A stretch of 64,000 bases of DNA from Typha latifolia (lineage: Eukaryota; Streptophyta; Magnoliopsida; Poales; Typhaceae): NCBI GenBank assembly GCA_019914945.1, contig CM034100.1, forward strand, positions 18,487,096-18,551,095. Reading direction: 5' to 3'. The position numbers were made by a program, and so were the translations under genes. Below the pieces are notes generated by a model. It was not told where the DNA came from, made no database searches, and saw only the letters and a list, made by a program, of their open reading frames with translations. Positions 1-11,400 of this stretch are shown here, piece by piece (position 1 is the first letter of the stretch; the number at the start of each line of letters is the position of its first letter).

Positions 1-299
1 ACGTGGATGTATCCGGTTCGTTTTCTGATAAATTACTACTCCCTTATTTATACAATTATACTAATCAAGTTGTTTTTTTTACTACTACTATATGTATTCC
101 TACCAGGAAAAGAAGTGGATTTATCCACTATCCGATCCGCTTTCGTGAGAAATTTACTACTACTTGATCCGTTTGGCCCCCTCCAGGTCCGTCTGGGTGC
201 AAGCAATAAGTAGTAGTGGGTCTGGTTTGGCGCATAGTCATAGTGGACCAAGGATCGAGCCCTTCTGTGTCACACTAGCTTCGGATCGGGTTTACGAAC

Positions 300-489
300 G
301 CCCACTTCTCTTTCGACTCTTCTCCCCCCATCTCGCTCGTTTCGACACCCCCCTCGGAAGTCGTAATTCCTTCGCACCCGCCTCTCGATCGATCCCTCGT
401 CCCGCCCTCTCCGATCTCGTGCGAGCCACCGTCTCCGGCGGCCCTCTTGTCTCTACGGCTAACGTCCGTGCTGACGTTCTCACCCAAAG
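300..489 (+). other. EAF1: Probable 5' leader exon of EAF1
   Basis: A GC- and pyrimidine-richer stretch, unlike the AT-rich flanks, ends at a possible donor (acccaaag then gtacct at 490). This looks like a non-coding first exon followed by a leader intron reaching to the acceptor at 2391-2392. A 124-residue ORF runs through it but resembles no known protein. The transcription start cannot be fixed; no TATA box stands at a suitable distance. Inference from composition, the donor and the position relative to the coding exons. Confidence 0.4.
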
Positions 490-532
490 GTACCTCTTCT
501 TCTCGCCCCGCTCCTTCCCCTCTCCCTTTGTG

Positions 533-560
533 CCCTAACCCTAACCCTAGTTCTAACCCT
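533..560 (+). repeat. Telomere-like repeat (CCCTAA)n just inside EAF1 leader intron
   Basis: Three CCCTAA-type units in a row are followed by a degenerate fourth (ttctaaccct). Short telomere-motif tracts (telo boxes) are known near the 5' ends of many plant housekeeping genes. The units here are the 6-base CCCTAA form rather than the 7-base CCCTAAA form typical of most plants. Confidence 0.7.
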
Positions 561-1993
561 ACACCTTTAGCTTGTTCTATTGCTGTTTTCTCTGCTGTGG
601 TTCGCTTCCGGTCGTAATATGTGGATTCTAGACTGTTGATTCCTGTGCGTGCGTCTTGGATGGGCTTGTAGCTAGGTACTGTGGTCGGCGGGCGGCGGTA
701 TACGATGGAAGAATGGTATGTTGGGAGGATTTGTGTTTGATTTCTCGAGGTACTAAATGTTTTAGATGTCTTTAATGCTTGCTTGAGTTGCGTTTACGGA
801 GTGAGGAGGTGGAAATTCTTCTGCGACATTGTCTTGTCGTGAATTGTGGTGCATTGTCTTTGTTGAAGTTGCTCTTGTTGCCATAGGGAGATAAGTTTAC
901 TAACTCCGAGTTGTTGGATGATCAGTTGTGGTTAGTTGTACGTGTAGGTTTAAATAGTTCCGTAGTTTTGTATTGGGATTGAGTACTTGCACTTCACTTC
1001 CATTCTATCATGCATGAGAGTGCTCAACGCTGAAGTGTTTGTTCTGGAATCATTCAGACTGATACTAATGCTAATTTACTTCTCATCTGTCCTGCTTTCG
1101 ATACTGATTCTCAAATTGCAAAGATGAACTATGCTCCACTGCAGGACACATTGTGGTCATAACAGTGTGTCCTTAATGATGCTTACTCCACAGAACTGCA
1201 CAAAGGAAAAAGATATTTAGGTTCTACTATCTTTGTTTAAGTACTTATGCAGGTTCCATCAGCTTATTAACTTTGTCTACATGATTATGCTACTTCTTGT
1301 AGTAGTCAGATAAAATGATATATATTTGTCAAATGAAGTAATTGGATGAGCACTGGCATATTCCTTTTAGGCTTTCATTGATGGCATGCTAAATGTACCA
1401 GATATTCAAAAAAATATAAAACCAGCAAATCAGTCCAATTAATTGTGGTGGGCTATGTAAATTTTCTTCTTTTTAATTTTCAACTATATTTCTTTTTTGG
1501 CCTTCCACTCTCCCTGCTGATCTCTTAAGATGAGTTGTGTTATTCTTTAGCTGATGATTGTTTGGTCTATATTGAGTTTGTCGTCTTAAGTGATATAATC
1601 TTAACTTTTGCCTGCAATAGTTGGTAAGAAAAACCTCCTGATAGTGCTCTTTTTCTTATTTTTCTCTTCCTAGTAATCTGTACATCCATCAAAACATTCT
1701 AATCTCAACTGTGCCCATATTCAATGTGCTAAATCTAAATAAATAGATAAGGCAGTGGGTTGCCACTCACTATAGGCAGTGGGATGCCATAGAAGTGGAA
1801 ACCATAATTGTGTAAGCAAAACACCTATCGCACCAACACAAATTTCCACATTCTATTTTAACAATGCTCTTTTTTCAGGTAGCACATATTACATTGTTAT
1901 GATGGTATACTAATTTAAATTACATAAAAGAGTAACAGAAAACACAACAGTAGAGAAATGGACAATTGAGGGCAGGCCACATTTATAATAAGA

Positions 1994-2062
1994 AAGTGCA
2001 ATATACAAATTGAAGAAGTGCAATATACATATTGAAGAAATGCAATATATAAATATTGGAAG
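1994..2062. repeat. Three-copy 22-bp tandem repeat in EAF1 leader intron
   Basis: The unit aagtgcaatatacaaattga(ag) occurs at 1994 and 2016 with period 22, followed by a degenerate third copy at 2038. The surrounding 490-2392 stretch is otherwise AT-rich intronic DNA with no supported gene. Confidence 0.6.
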
Positions 2063-2412
2063 CCCTAATAGTCAATGAAAGGAAAATGGCGCCCTCCCAA
2101 CTATACAATTTCACGATTGAGAATACAAGGCAGTTATTAAAGGATATGTGTGCGCTTTTCTTTTTGATAATGTCATCTGTGATTTATCTTTCTTGTAGTT
2201 GTCTCACTTGGCACTATTTTTTTTTTTTGAATTTTCTTTTTCCTGCTAGGTTGGCTAATTAATAAGTTCTGTTGGATTGTGCAACTATGACTGACAGCTT
2301 TTGAGTTTATGGGAATGTGTATTATTTTGATGATATGTTGAAGAGAACGTGTTGCAGTTCTGGATGGGCGTAGCGCCTTTTCTTTCTCTTAGTAAATGCT
2401 GAGGTGGATTCC

Positions 2413-5400
2413 ATGGGAGGCATTATAGATTGTGGAATTGGTGTGGATTCCAAGACCTCACCACGTCGTGTGGCAATCGAAAAGGCTCAGGAGGAGTTGA
2501 GGTATGTTGAGAGAGTAATGTATATGTAAGCTATTGCTGGTCTTTGGTGCAGAAATCTGATATGTTTGATGCATAAACTACAGGCAAGAATTTGATGTAC
2601 GCGAAGAGCGAAGAAGGGAACTAGAATTTCTTGAGAAAGTAATATGCATAAAGAGTTCATCTTATGTTGGTTTTATATCAGATTATTTACCGTCCAAAAG
2701 ATCTTTTATATTATCCATTTGCTCTAATACTTGTAGGGCGGCAATCCATTGGATTTTAAATTTGGTCATGTAGCAACAGTCAGTGTGCAGTCAACTTCTC
2801 TAACAGATCAAGTGGCTGATCAATATGTGACAAGGTTAGCAATTGCTTGGCAGCCCATAGCTTTCTTTCTATCATCACTGGTAAACCTGTTAGTGATTTC
2901 TCTCTTTATTTCTTTTTTTTTTGTTTGATTTTGCTCTGCAGTGAAGCAAAAGGTAGCTTTGCTTTCACTGCTTCGCCGCGGGGAGATTCCGTCGAAAGTA
3001 GTGGCAAACCTGGAGGTTCAGTGGGTCGTGAACCTAACATTGCTGACAATCTTTTGCTTTTGGATGGAGATAATAGCAATCCTGGTGGGGACAGAAATAT
3101 TAAACGAAGTGGTAAAAGAAGCAATCTTGCTCTAATGGAGCAGTCTTCACAAATTGGTAGTTCTAATAATGCAAAAGAATCAGATGACTCTGTTATTTTC
3201 CGTTTTGGAGTAAAGAGTCAAGCATATGCTCGACGGAACAGGTCTAGATCGACACGTGATAGTGTTAATGTTACCACATCTGAATTAGGTCTTCATCATG
3301 GTAATAGAACTTCAGTGATACATTCTACCTGTCCTGATCAGAAGGAAACAAAAGAGTCAGCAAGGGAAGTGGAAGATCACATAACCTCATCCATTTCCAA
3401 CTCAAAAGAAGCTAGTCCCAATGGTAATGCTGTATTAACGACTCTTGGTTCTAATTATCAGTTGGCTATGGAGCTGGATGGGGTGCAAGCACATACTGAA
3501 GGCAGTAATGTGATAAAAAATGGACTTCCCCAAATAACAACAGAGGCTAGTACTTCTGAAACCTTGCCAGAAATTGGCCACAACAATCAACAGCCTGATG
3601 TAAATGCTGAGGCAGTTACAAATGGTACCACCCCTCAAACATCTGATGTTATTGAAAAAGAAGATGCTCTTTCAATTGCATTCCATTCTAGCAATCTTGA
3701 TTGTAGTAAAAACAAGAAAGAAGTTGGAATTGCAGAAAGTACCAATCACTTTGCTCTGGAAAAAAGTATAAACATTCATGACGATGAAATGAATGGTAAA
3801 ACCAGTATTCCTGACACTGCTACTGAAGTTGCAGCTTTGAGTAGCAAAAAATTGGATTCTTCTTGTGATAGGATGACTGGTAACATTGATGGACATCCTG
3901 ATGGAGGCCAGATTTTGATGTCGAAGAAGACTGACAGTAATTTGGAAGGAGATAATCCATCATTTGAAGGGACCTCTACTGTTTCTCATGATCATGGCTT
4001 AAAAGAGAATGGTCAGTTGACAACTGTTGACACACCGAATATTGATAATGACGACTTTAGATCTGCAAATCCAAACCTCAGCAACTTGGATGTTCAGGTC
4101 AAAGATGAGACAGAAATTGGTGATAGCAAAATAGATGCACAAAATGAAGTGAGACAGTTTACCTCCAATGATGGGGATGCCATCATAAAACCTGAAAGAA
4201 GGCTGGATAACTCTATGGGTGATTCTGAGACAACCGACAGATCTCATTTAGTTAGAAGCACATTTGTTTTCCCTACAAGTGAGGTGACCACCTCTCCTCC
4301 TCTAGCAAGGAATGCGACATCTACCTCCAACTTCAACAATTTTGGAGTGAACCAATCAAAGTTGTCAAAAAAGGAACACGAAGATGCTGTTCTAAGAAAG
4401 GCAAGGATGATAGAGGTCTGTTTTGATCCTTTTATGAATTGATGTGATAAGTCCTTGGAACTCATTTTTAATGAAAAAGTTCTAACAATTATGTTGATTA
4501 GGCAAATCTTAAAAAGGCCGGGGAGCTGTCTTCATGTAATCTTTCGATAGAGAAACGACAAAAATGTCATTGGGATTTTGTCCTCGAGGAGATGGCGTGG
4601 ATGGCAAATGACTTCATGCAGGTCCTTCTTGAGGAACCTGATTTATTTTTAGTTGCATTTGATATAGTAAAGTCTGATCTAAATATGTCTCATCTAACTG
4701 TTTTAATTATAGTCACTTCATGCTTCGGGTAAGATGTATTTCACTTTATGACAGTGCCTGGGTCTCTTTTTTTTCCATTTTATAGGAGCGCTTGTGGAAA
4801 ACTACAGCTGCATCCCAGGTATGCCATTGGATTGCTTCCGGTGGTCGAGCAAAATTTGAACAAGTAAATATGCAGCGGAAGCTGGAAAACATGGCTAGAA
4901 CTTTAGCGAAGGCTGTCTTGCATTTTTGGCGTTCAGCTGAAACTTTGCAGTCTACTGGTGAAGCACCAAATGTAATGCATGAGAGTGACTCAGATATGTC
5001 AAGATGGAAACTTAGGGGAGCTGAAGATGAAAAAGAGCAGGTTGGAGAATTTAATATCAAATTCTATTTATGACTGTGTTCTAAACTCAGTTCTTTATCA
5101 TAATTATTAGAAGAAGATAGGAGCCTTCTGAAATTTGAGATGTGGTCCATGGCTTACCCAATATATGGGGAAAAGGTCTGAATGATGATTATCTTATTCT
5201 TCTAAATGATGATTTAATTTTTGTGTTTTGTTTACCTGCCTATTATGTGTTACATGTTTCATGGTTGATATAGTCTTCAAGTTAACATCCTGACCTGCTT
5301 TTGTCTATGTTTAGTTTGTGACTTGCTTGCTATTTGAGTTAGTACAATAATAATAGGACCACATGGACTTCTTGCCGAGGGTCCTCGACTATAAGATAGC

Positions 5401-8400
5401 AGAATTTTCCATCCCTTTCTATCCTCACTATTAGCAAGATGAAATATGCTTGCAATTTTGTTTTCAGTTTTAGTAATTTTATTCATTAATCTTCACTAGA
5501 AAGCTGATTAATTTTTTGGTTCCTGTAGGGCAACAAGCATGTGGAAGAAAAAGTTTCTGGGAAGGTTATCCGACTTTCTATTCATGATTATGCAGTTCGA
5601 TTCCTGAAATACAACAGTACCACCCCTGATTGTCCTGTCCTGGCTGAAGCACCAACTACTCCTGATAGGATTTGCTCTGTGGGAATTCTGGATATATCAT
5701 ATCAACTTTCAGAAGTATGGGACAGATCTTTCCTTTTTGTGTTTTGCCATCCATGTCACACTGTTATATGAAATAATTTAGTATTTCATGTGCTTAAGAT
5801 TACTATAACCTTAGTATGTGATTTGCAAAAGTTGGTTGTAGGCTATACTTGCTTTATGGTAAATTTAGTATTCTATTTTCTGTTTAGACTAGTATAACTA
5901 ACAATTGTGTTTTTTTTTTCTTCAGGAAAGTCTCTTTTATTCAGTACCCCCTGGTGCAATGCAGGCTTACAGAGAATCTGTGGAGTCCCAGTGGTCATGT
6001 TACAAGGTAAAATCATTCTTCCACACTATTTCCAACACCTGAAGGATCAAAAATAGAGTTCCAGTACAATATGCAATTTTTGTAAATTGAATATTACACT
6101 TTCTGAGATGGATACTTTTGACCAATTTATTTTTAAACTACAAAAGTTCATTTATGTTTTTCGTAATTAAAGATTTTTCCAGTTTTTTAAATGTATTTTG
6201 TACTTCTAAGAAGGTCGGAAATGAACACTATGTGGACTTTAAATTAATGAATTCTTAGTATATTATGATTAGTTGATTAATAATGGCATGTGCAGGCAGA
6301 GCTTCAAGCAATACTGGATTCTAGTTTTCGTAAAATTGCTTACAAAAAGTTTGCATTTTTTTTAATGTGGGATACAAAAATGGGTTTATCCAACTCAACT
6401 TTGAAACCACTCTTATCGAATATCACATTATATTAGGATTAGTTGATCGAGAAGTTTGGTTATTTGGAACCAATGAGCAATTCAAAGTTCAAAACTATTG
6501 TAGGGATAATGAGTGAACTCATGGAAAAGCCACATAAGCTCATCTTTTAAAAAAAGTTATGCCATTTCTTTTTCTAATTATGTGACCTTTTTCTACGATT
6601 GCGAGCTACTAAGGTCTCTTCCACTTCTACCAGCCCTAAGTTGGTAAATTTTTAACTTCGATATTACCATAAATAATAGGATCTTATTTCTGATATGAGG
6701 CCTTGAATCTTTATTACTAGTTTGGTGATATACTCTTTTTTTTACTGTGTAATAAATGTGTGGGGTTTAACAACCACTTGTAAGATACTCTTTTAATATC
6801 ATTGCCTAATGTTAGACAACACTAGTATAATTTCTTATGCCATGCAAGGAGACTCAATACTGTCATGCTTTTAGTCAGTGATTTGAAATGCTTGATTGGT
6901 CTATTTAGAATAGATTTCTGCCCTCAATAAGGTATTACTCAGTATATTTTCACTGTTCACTGCTGCTTTCTTAATTTCCGTGCCTTTCATTTTTAGATTA
7001 TTTATTTATTTTTGACTTTCTTTTGTTCTAGAAAATGGGTAATAATGTGCATCAAGACGATTGCGAGACGTCCATGTGCGGTTCTGTTGCAGGTACTAGA
7101 TGATATTGATTTCTTAATGATTTTCAATTTTTTTTACTTAGATTTAGAAATCTTATTCCGGCATATATTTGGTTTCAGATGGACCTCAGGACAATGCTTA
7201 CGAAGAAGATGAAGGTGAAACATGCACATATTTATTGCCTGGAACATACAAAGGTGGTCTCTCATCAAAGTCTGGTCACAAGAAGAGGAAAAACATGCAA
7301 CAGAGGGCATTTGCAACACAAATTTATGATGTGGGTGCAGATATATCTTATGAACCATGCCTAGATAGCAAGTCAGGGAATCAACCCTCACTATTGAATG
7401 GCAAAAGGCCTCCAAGTTCTCTTAATGTTGGTCAAATTCCAACAAAGCGGATACGAACAGCAGCTAGACAACGGGTTGTGAGTCCTTTTATTGTTGGAGT
7501 ATCTGGACAGCTGCAAGTAAGTAGTAAAACGGATGCCTCGAGTGGAGACACAAATTCCTACCAAGATGACCAGAGTTCACTACATGGAGGATCTTTGCAC
7601 AAGAAAAATATGGAGGTTGAATCTACAGTTGATTTTGATAGGCAACTACCATATGATGATAGTGAAGTATCTAAAAAATCTAAAAAGAAGAAGAAACCTA
7701 AGCATTTTGGGTACAAGAACTCATTGGGTCTGACTGATTCCCGTGTTTTAATGGTCTCAGGAAAGGTAATACCTTTTTGAAGAAGCTCCTTTTAAGTAAG
7801 ATTTCTAAAACTATCTGATTCCTGTTGTATTGCAGGGTTCTTATGAGCGAAGATCTGAAGTTGATTCTATGGTTCAACATGACCAGGTGATATGTCTTCT
7901 TATTTTAAGCATTTTTTCTGACAATCTCCTTTTGTGTTTTCCTTTGGTCATCTCCTTTTCTTTAAATAATTATTATGTAATCAAATGTATCTTGACTCTC
8001 ATCACGTGCTTGGAATTTTCTTCTGCAATATTGTGCTATCTTATTGAGTTCTTCCTTTCTGGTTTCACATGCTTGCCTCGTGTTGATACTAGTAGAAATG
8101 CTCTAGAATTGCATTATCATACTACTTTAAAACACTTTGGGAAAGGCCTTTTAACATATAAGAGAGGCTTCACCCAAGCTAGAACTATGGTGAGCCTGGG
8201 CTTCAGATCTGACCATACTTACATTAATAGTATCTTGGTCAATTTGGACAAGAAGGTACTTCAGGGAGAACACCATTCTCTAGTCAAAGAAACCTCCCTT
8301 AGCCACCCTTAGTACATCTAATTGTTCAGCCATTAGTGATCTTTTAGTGGGTTCCTTGGAGTCCAGCAATTTTTCAGTATTATTGCTTTTTCGTTGGCAC

Positions 8401-11400
8401 TCTTGCTCTGTCTCAGTATATTAATCCTCGGTACTCTTTTTCACTCTAGACCATTTTGCAAATAACTTAATTGCTTGTTGAAAAGATCATGAGCTGAATA
8501 CTATGGATGCATAAGCCACCTGATAGTGCCTAACCTGTCACCTTTCACATCTCTTAGCTAGCCACATGGTTGCCATGAATTCCTCTGATGCTAGTGTATT
8601 TGTTGTCAACGACCTGCTTTTTCTTTGCAGAAGGATCACGCCAAAAAGAGATTGGAGAGTCTGCATTATGATTCAAATGGAAACACTGGTAGTTTTATCT
8701 CCTCGTCTGTTTTTATAATTTATATCAGCAATTACTTGGTTATTTGCAATTTCCTGGCATTTGATATATTGGCTTCTCAAATGTCTGCAGTTGTGTATGG
8801 TCAACATGCTGCTAAGAGGCCTAAACTATTGAAGCAAGTGCCAGATATTTTGCAAGAAGCTGTCACACCAGTTAATGGATCAATGCCTTCTCCAGTTGCT
8901 TCGCAAATGAGTAACATGTCAAATCCAAATAAGCTCATTAAAATTATTGCTAATCGTGATCGTGGAAGAAAGAATAAAGCATTGAAGGTAAGAACATTAT
9001 TGCATGTTTTGGTTTTTCCCTTTTGTTTATGAGGATGTAACATGTGCTTGTTTGACATTTGATCAAATAATCAATATAGAAATTCTTACTTCTTCTTTAT
9101 TTAGCTAACTGAGATCCTCCTAGTTTACATGCCAAAAGTTGCTGCTTTTTAGTTTCATCATATTGTTAAGTAATGCCATCATTGTTCTCTATAAGGCAGT
9201 GCTATCCTTTGGTTCCATGAGAACATAAGATTACATTGCTCTGCTTGTATCTCTTACAGCGATATTATTCTTTGGAGTTTCAACTTTCAACATGTTAACT
9301 TTTGTTAACATTACTAATTTGCAGCAGAAAACCCTTGACTGACATGTCCTTTATGAGCAGAGCAAAGAACTTAATTATTAATAAGCAGGCAATGCAGTAA
9401 ATTTGTGCGTTTATTTTGAGACATCAGTTTCTCCATCCTTAAATTCTCTTCTTTGCAGATGGCGGCTGGTAATGCAGGTTCTGGAAGTCCATGGTCAAAT
9501 TTTGAGGATCAGGTTTCCATTCCTTCCCAATTATATATATATATATGTTTTGCATCATTCTCTCCTGCCATGGTCTCAGTTTGTGAATTATTATGTGATG
9601 CCAGGCTCTTGTTGTCCTTGTTCATGATATGGGTCCAAATTGGGAGCTAGTAAGTGATGCAATTAACAGCACCCTCCAGTTCAAGGTGAAGTAATCTCTC
9701 ATTTATTTCATGTTTGTCCTCTTATTTCCTCAGCATCATATTGTCAGCATGCAGTATTAACTCTTGCTGATTTTGATGCATTCGTGAATTCTTTTTAGTA
9801 ACTTCTCTGTATTAGTTTCAGCTGCTTTTTAGGCTTAAATTTTTTAGCAACTTCTTTATTTTCTGCCCGAGAATATGCCTTTTTGTTGGTGTTGATGCTT
9901 TATCCTTAAGTGCTATATTAATATCTACTCATGGCGCTTCCAGCATAGTGCTACTTTTTAAATAAGCGCTTTTGTTTTGAAAGATCAAATTCTTTTACTT
10001 AATCCTTTGCCACAGGAATTGATGTCATTCTACACTTGCAGTGTATATTCAGAAAGCCTAAGGAATGTAAGGAGCGCCACAAATTTCTAATGGATAAAAG
10101 TGCTGGTGATGGTGCTGACAGTGCAGAAGATTCTGGCTCATCTCAACCTTATCCATCGACCTTACCTGGCATTCCAAAGGCATCACCTTCTCTTTACTCT
10201 CTATCAAGATGGATTATTTTCTTATCATCAATTAATTACTAAAAACCAAAATATTGATGAATCCCATAGATCTATGTACATGTTGTCTGACTCATTTGAT
10301 ATTTCCTTTAATTTTCAATTTCCATATCAGGGTAGTGCCAGACAGTTGTTCCAGCGCCTTCAAGGACCTCTGGAAGAAGATACATTGAAAGCACATTTTG
10401 AAAAAATCATTTTGCTCGGCCAGCAACTTCATTCCCGTTGCAATCAGGTCTGTTCCCAGTTAAATGGTAAACCTCTTAATGGCATGATACGTATTGAAGA
10501 ATAACACTAGATATGGTTTCCTCTGACAGTAAATGTCTCCCTACTACCTGGCAACCTAGCTCTTAGGTTATTTACAAAACCAATATAAATGTGAAATATG
10601 CAACTCTTCTCAGACCCCAACGTGGTCTTATTACCTTATGCCTGTATGCCAATAAGTTCTTAATTCAACATTATCCTTTTGTAATTTTTCTTTTCACATC
10701 TCTTTAAAGATTTGAGTTTGCTTTTTGTGCTTTCATGTTATGTCATTCTTGGTCATGCTTATGAGTTGCCTTTTTGTGAAGAATGATGGTCAGGAACAGA
10801 GGCAGATAACTCCACCTCACAGTTCTCATGTCGTTGCTCTCCAAACATGTCAAAACAACTTAGGTGGAGGATTTTTGACGTAAGTTTTATCATTTTGTGA
10901 ATGCAGAAATCTTTTAAAGCACTGTCTAGTTTCACTTCCAATTAGGTTTTCTTCGTCCTTTTGCATTTTTTATTCTCCATGATGCAATCCATTTTGTTTA
11001 TGTACGTAATTTCTCTGTAAACAGTCCGCTTGATCTTTGTGATGCAATCACTTCAAGCCCAGAAGTTCTTTCCCTTGGATACCAGGGGCCTCATACAAAT
11101 GGCATATCACTTCCAGGTCATCAGGGTTCTATTTCTCCTATTCTTCCTACCTCAAATGTAAACATGTTACCCGGATCTCCTGGTATAGTCCTAAGCAGCA
11201 ATTTACCATCTTCTTCTGCACCATTGAGTGCCTCTACAAGGTACATGACTAGCTACATTTATAAGTTTTCATTTACATTGATTGTGTTGCTCATATTTGT
11301 GTTAAAATTATTCTTGCAGGGATGCTCAGAGATATGGTGTTCCTAGAGCAACTTCCTTACAGGTTGATGAGCAGCAAAGGATGCAGTACAACCAAATGCT

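Noticed and set aside
164..538. 124-codon ORF over the EAF1 5' leader
   Set aside because: No family resemblance; it lies in leader/intron sequence and its frame does not join the EAF1 exons.
1020..1037. An 18-base run reading V-L-N-A-E-V, like the expected EAF1 N terminus
   Set aside because: It is out of frame with the nearby ATG-CAT at 1010, has no suitable donor after it, and the true N-A-E-V codons are found at 2395. Probably chance.
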